From assembly GCA_003452275.1 (NCBI GenBank), contig DMIT01000038.1:1-7448 (forward strand): 7,448 nucleotides of DNA. Reading direction: 5' to 3'. The translations under genes were made by a program, and so were the position numbers. The DNA is from Rhodospirillaceae bacterium (GTDB taxonomy: Bacteria > Pseudomonadota > Alphaproteobacteria > Micavibrionales > Micavibrionaceae). Shown piece after piece: positions 5,347-7,448 of this stretch; the first letter of the stretch is position 1; every line of letters starts with the position of its first letter. The notes beneath the pieces are model-generated. The model saw only the letters and a program-made list of their open reading frames with translations, searched no databases and had not been told where the DNA came from.

Positions 5347-6822
5347 ATGAAACTAAAATCTGTCTTGATCCTGAGTTTATGGTGCTTTATCCCGTTTCCA
5401 GTCGTCGCACAGAGTCCGGAACCGGTCGCAGACAATAAAGCCGGATTCATCGATATCCTGCGCCATGTTTATGAATTGAACCCCAGCCTGCGGGCAACGC
5501 GGGCGGAGTTACAAGGCATCCACGAGCTTTATCCGCAAGCGTTGGCTGGTTATCGCCCCAGCCTGACACTGGAATCCAATATCTATGCCAAAAATATCGA
5601 CGGGAAATCTGTCGGCGTCCATGATGGCACGACCACCAAGGACGTGACGCTGAGCCTGTCGCAACCTCTTTTCCGCGGGGGACGGACAACAGCAGAAGTC
5701 GCGCGCGCCAACAGCACGATCAAAGCTGCCTATGCAGGTTTATTGCAGGGGGAACAAGTTATTTTCCTGCAAACCATTACCGCCATCGCCGATGTCATTC
5801 GTGACCGTACCCTGGTCGATTTGCGTGAAAATAACGAGCAATTATTGACCGAGGAATTAAAAGCCGCCCGCGCCAGAATGAATGCAGGTGATCTGACACG
5901 AACAGACGCCACGCAAGCCGAAGCGCGTTTGGCGCGCGCGGTGTCGGAAAAAATATCGGGCCAGAATACCTTGAACGCCAGTACGGCACGGTTCGAGGAA
6001 TTGGTCGGTTATCTGCCCCCCGATCATCTGGAATTCCCGCGCCTGATCTTTCACTTTCCGGCGACGCGCCAAGCCATGATTGCCATGGCCGAGCAGAATA
6101 ATCCGGAAATCGAAATGGCTGTCCATAGTTCTGCCGCCGCAGGCCATGCCGTTGATGCCACATTCCGCGAATTAATGCCGCAAATTTCCGCCTTTGCAAC
6201 CTATAGCAAGGAATATGACCCCCAACCCGGAGGGGTGGAAGACGTCGCGGCGCAGACCATCGGCATTCGTGCCTCGGTACCGCTTTACGAAGCCGGCAGC
6301 ACCCGTTCCCGCGTCCGCGAAGCCAAAGATACAGCCAGACAGCGCGACATTGAAATTGAAAAAACCAAACGCCGGATCGCCCAAATGATTGTCGGCGATA
6401 GTAACGGGTTATCCGCAGCACAGGCAGAGATTATCTCGCGCATTGCCCAGATCGACGCTTCGCAGGCAGCGCGCGAAGGCGTGGGCGAAGAAGCCCATTT
6501 GGGAGAACGGACAGTATTGGACGTACTGGACGCGGATCAGGAATTGCTGGACGCCAAAGCGGCGCGTATCATCGCAGAACGTAATGAAATCGTCCGGCAT
6601 TATTCTCTGGCCGCGGATCTGGGAATGTTGTTGCCCGAAAGAATGGGTCTGTCCGATATAGCCTATCGCCCCGGTGACCATTACCGCGCCATGGGCCAGC
6701 GGATTTTCAGCATGAATCCCGATGTCACACCGCCCGCATCGCCTGCGCCAACCTTGGTCATCAGCGATTCCCCACCGCCCGCCGCCACGCCGCACTATAC
6801 ACGAGTCAATCTCCCGCGTTAA
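5347..6822 (+). CDS. TolC-family outer-membrane channel of a type I secretion system
   Basis: A 491-residue precursor of the outer-membrane efflux (OEP/TolC) family. A signal peptide is clear: MKLK, a hydrophobic stretch, and probable cleavage after Ala21 (VVA-Q). Two tandem OEP repeats are visible. SLSQPLFRGGRTTAEVARA (103-121) matches RASVPLYEAGSTRSRVREA (308-326), and ARMNAGDLTRTDATQAEARL (176-195) matches the LGERTVLDVLDADQELL stretch (385-401). NPSLRA (45-50) and PQALAGYRPSL (63-73) are typical of the N-terminal helix region. Proteins of this family trimerise into a barrel and periplasmic tunnel that docks on an adaptor and ABC exporter. A Pro-rich tail (about 457-491) extends beyond the second repeat. 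GAGA-type sequence (AAAAGAGAAA, about 5332-5341) precedes the ATG. The 24-bp gap to the regulator gene suggests one operon. Context ties it to the divergent ABC genes and not to drug efflux, but it could serve several exporters. Confidence 0.95.
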   Translation: MKLKSVLILSLWCFIPFPVVAQSPEPVADNKAGFIDILRHVYELNPSLRATRAELQGIHELYPQALAGYRPSLTLESNIYAKNIDGKSVGVHDGTTTKDVTLSLSQPLFRGGRTTAEVARANSTIKAAYAGLLQGEQVIFLQTITAIADVIRDRTLVDLRENNEQLLTEELKAARARMNAGDLTRTDATQAEARLARAVSEKISGQNTLNASTARFEELVGYLPPDHLEFPRLIFHFPATRQAMIAMAEQNNPEIEMAVHSSAAAGHAVDATFRELMPQISAFATYSKEYDPQPGGVEDVAAQTIGIRASVPLYEAGSTRSRVREAKDTARQRDIEIEKTKRRIAQMIVGDSNGLSAAQAEIISRIAQIDASQAAREGVGEEAHLGERTVLDVLDADQELLDAKAARIIAERNEIVRHYSLAADLGMLLPERMGLSDIAYRPGDHYRAMGQRIFSMNPDVTPPASPAPTLVISDSPPPAATPHYTRVNLPR

Positions 6823-6825
6823 TCT

Positions 6826-6855
6826 TTGACCCTTGCAATCCGGAGCAATCTATAG
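6826..6855 (+). promoter_or_regulatory. Candidate sigma-70-type promoter for the DUF808 gene
   Basis: TTGACC at 6826-6831 and CTATAG at 6850-6855 are 18 bp apart (17 bp if TCTATA at 6849-6854 is used). TTGAC with CTATA-like -10 elements is common in alphaproteobacterial housekeeping promoters. The pair lies just after the TolC-family stop codon and about 50 bp before the DUF808 start, so this gene probably has its own promoter. Confidence 0.4.
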
Positions 6856-6879
6856 CATCTGTCATCAAGATGTGATTGC
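6845..6879 (+). other. Possible two-tier hairpin between the TolC-family gene and the DUF808 gene
   Basis: GCAATC (6845-6850) can pair with GATTGC (6874-6879), and inside it CATCT (6856-6860) can pair with AGATG (6868-6872) around a 7-nt loop. An upstream TTGCAATC (6833-6840) offers an alternative, slightly longer pairing with GATTGCAA (6874-6881). No T-run follows, so it is not a standard intrinsic terminator. It could be a leader structure, an inverted-repeat operator or chance. Confidence 0.25.
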
Positions 6880-6895
6880 AATTCCATGATCCGCC

Positions 6896-6901
6896 AAGGA
6901 G
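6896..6901 (+). promoter_or_regulatory. Strong ribosome binding site for the DUF808 gene
   Basis: AAGGAG stands 5 bases before the ATG at 6907 and is the best Shine-Dalgarno match in the window. It settles the start codon of the DUF808 gene. Confidence 0.85.
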
Positions 6902-6906
6902 ATAAA

Positions 6907-7448
6907 ATGAGTATCGGGCTTTTTGCGCTTTTAGATGACGTCGCGGCATTAATCAAAGTGACGGCGGCAAGTTTAGACGACATACCGGCACAAGTCGCCA
7001 AAACAGGCACCAAAGTGTCCGGCGTCGTCATCGACGATGCGGCGGTCACCCCGAAATATGTCGTGGGATTAAGCCCGTCGCGCGAATTGCATATCATTTA
7101 TAATATTGCGAAAAAATCGCTGTTCAACAAGCTGATTATTCTGGGCCCAGCGACGATTTTATTCGGCTATTTTGCGCCATGGGCCATTCAACCTATTCTG
7201 ATGTTGGGCGGGGCCTATCTGTGTTTCGAGGGCTATGAAAAAGTCCATTCGCTGTTCGCCCATCATGATGAAGACGGACAAAAGAACGAGGGCGAAGAAT
7301 ATGTCGAGATGACCCCTGCCCAGTTGGAAAAAAACCGTATTGATGGCGCGGTGACAACCGACCTTATCCTCTCTGCCGAAATTATGGCCATTACCTATGG
7401 AACCGTGGCCGACAAAGATATTCTGTCACAAATCGTTGTGATGCTGTG
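6907..7448 (+). CDS. DUF808 family (YedI-like) inner-membrane protein, partial
   Basis: The frame is open for 180 complete codons to the right edge; family members are around 300 residues, so the C-terminal part is missing from the window. The N-terminus SIGLFALLDDVAALIK, the segment PSRELHIIYNIAKKSL (57-72), the hydrophobic block about 73-110 ending in GGAYLCFEGYEKV, and the conserved TDLILSAEIMAI (151-162) all match DUF808/YedI-type proteins. At least two membrane segments lie in 73-110, and a third begins near 152. The molecular function of this family is not established, so none is given. An acidic stretch (about 121-133) follows the second membrane segment, where homologues carry a variable hydrophilic loop. 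It has its own ribosome binding site and probable promoter and is likely not part of the secretion locus. Confidence 0.9.
   Translation, partial: MSIGLFALLDDVAALIKVTAASLDDIPAQVAKTGTKVSGVVIDDAAVTPKYVVGLSPSRELHIIYNIAKKSLFNKLIILGPATILFGYFAPWAIQPILMLGGAYLCFEGYEKVHSLFAHHDEDGQKNEGEEYVEMTPAQLEKNRIDGAVTTDLILSAEIMAITYGTVADKDILSQIVVML

Noticed and set aside
5795..6421. 208-codon minus-strand open frame opposite the TolC-family gene
   Set aside because: It is a shadow of the channel gene: rich in Arg/Trp/Pro, without family features or a start signal.
6845..6881. Rho-independent terminator after the TolC-family gene
   Set aside because: A hairpin can be drawn but its stem is broken and no T-run follows, so it is listed only as a possible structure.

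Overview
The window looks like part of a Gram-negative, probably alphaproteobacterial, chromosome. This rests on a TolC-family type I outer-membrane channel, LapB/LssB-like ABC exporters, an OmpR/PhoB-type regulator and a DUF808 (YedI-like) membrane protein. G+C looks mid-range by eye and was not computed. The lineage call is an inference with no rRNA or marker gene to support it. Nearly the whole window is coding. There are no tRNAs, rRNAs, CRISPR arrays or insertion sequences.

Left two thirds, minus strand (4453 down to 1): a tightly packed three-gene unit. It starts with a 624-residue protein of unrecognised family that is extremely acidic (no Arg, two Lys), has no signal peptide and carries an internal 47-residue repeat. 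Next is a 570-residue ABC half-exporter with intact Walker A but substituted Q-loop, signature, catalytic Glu and H-switch positions. Last is a second ABC exporter that begins with an inactive C39-peptidase-like domain and runs off the left edge. The junctions are TAATG (1 nt overlap) and ATGA (4 nt overlap), so the three genes are very likely co-transcribed and translationally coupled.

Centre (4454-4587): a 134-bp A+T-rich divergent control region with a -10-like box, a direct repeat of 10-bp period, an inverted repeat and a perfect palindrome.

Right third, plus strand: an OmpR/PhoB-type response regulator without a histidine kinase in view, then, 24 bp later, a TolC-family channel protein. 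After an 83-bp gap with a candidate promoter comes a DUF808 gene that runs off the right edge.

Working model (inference): this is a type I secretion locus. The 624-residue acidic protein is the cargo or surface product, the two ABC half-transporters form the inner-membrane exporter (possibly a heterodimer with one ATPase-degenerate subunit), the TolC-like protein is the outer-membrane channel, and the regulator controls the divergent promoters. The membrane-fusion (HlyD-like) adaptor is not in the window and would be expected beyond the left edge. The most unusual points are the Arg-free cargo candidate and the multiply degenerate ATPase paired with a C39-like-domain ABC protein.
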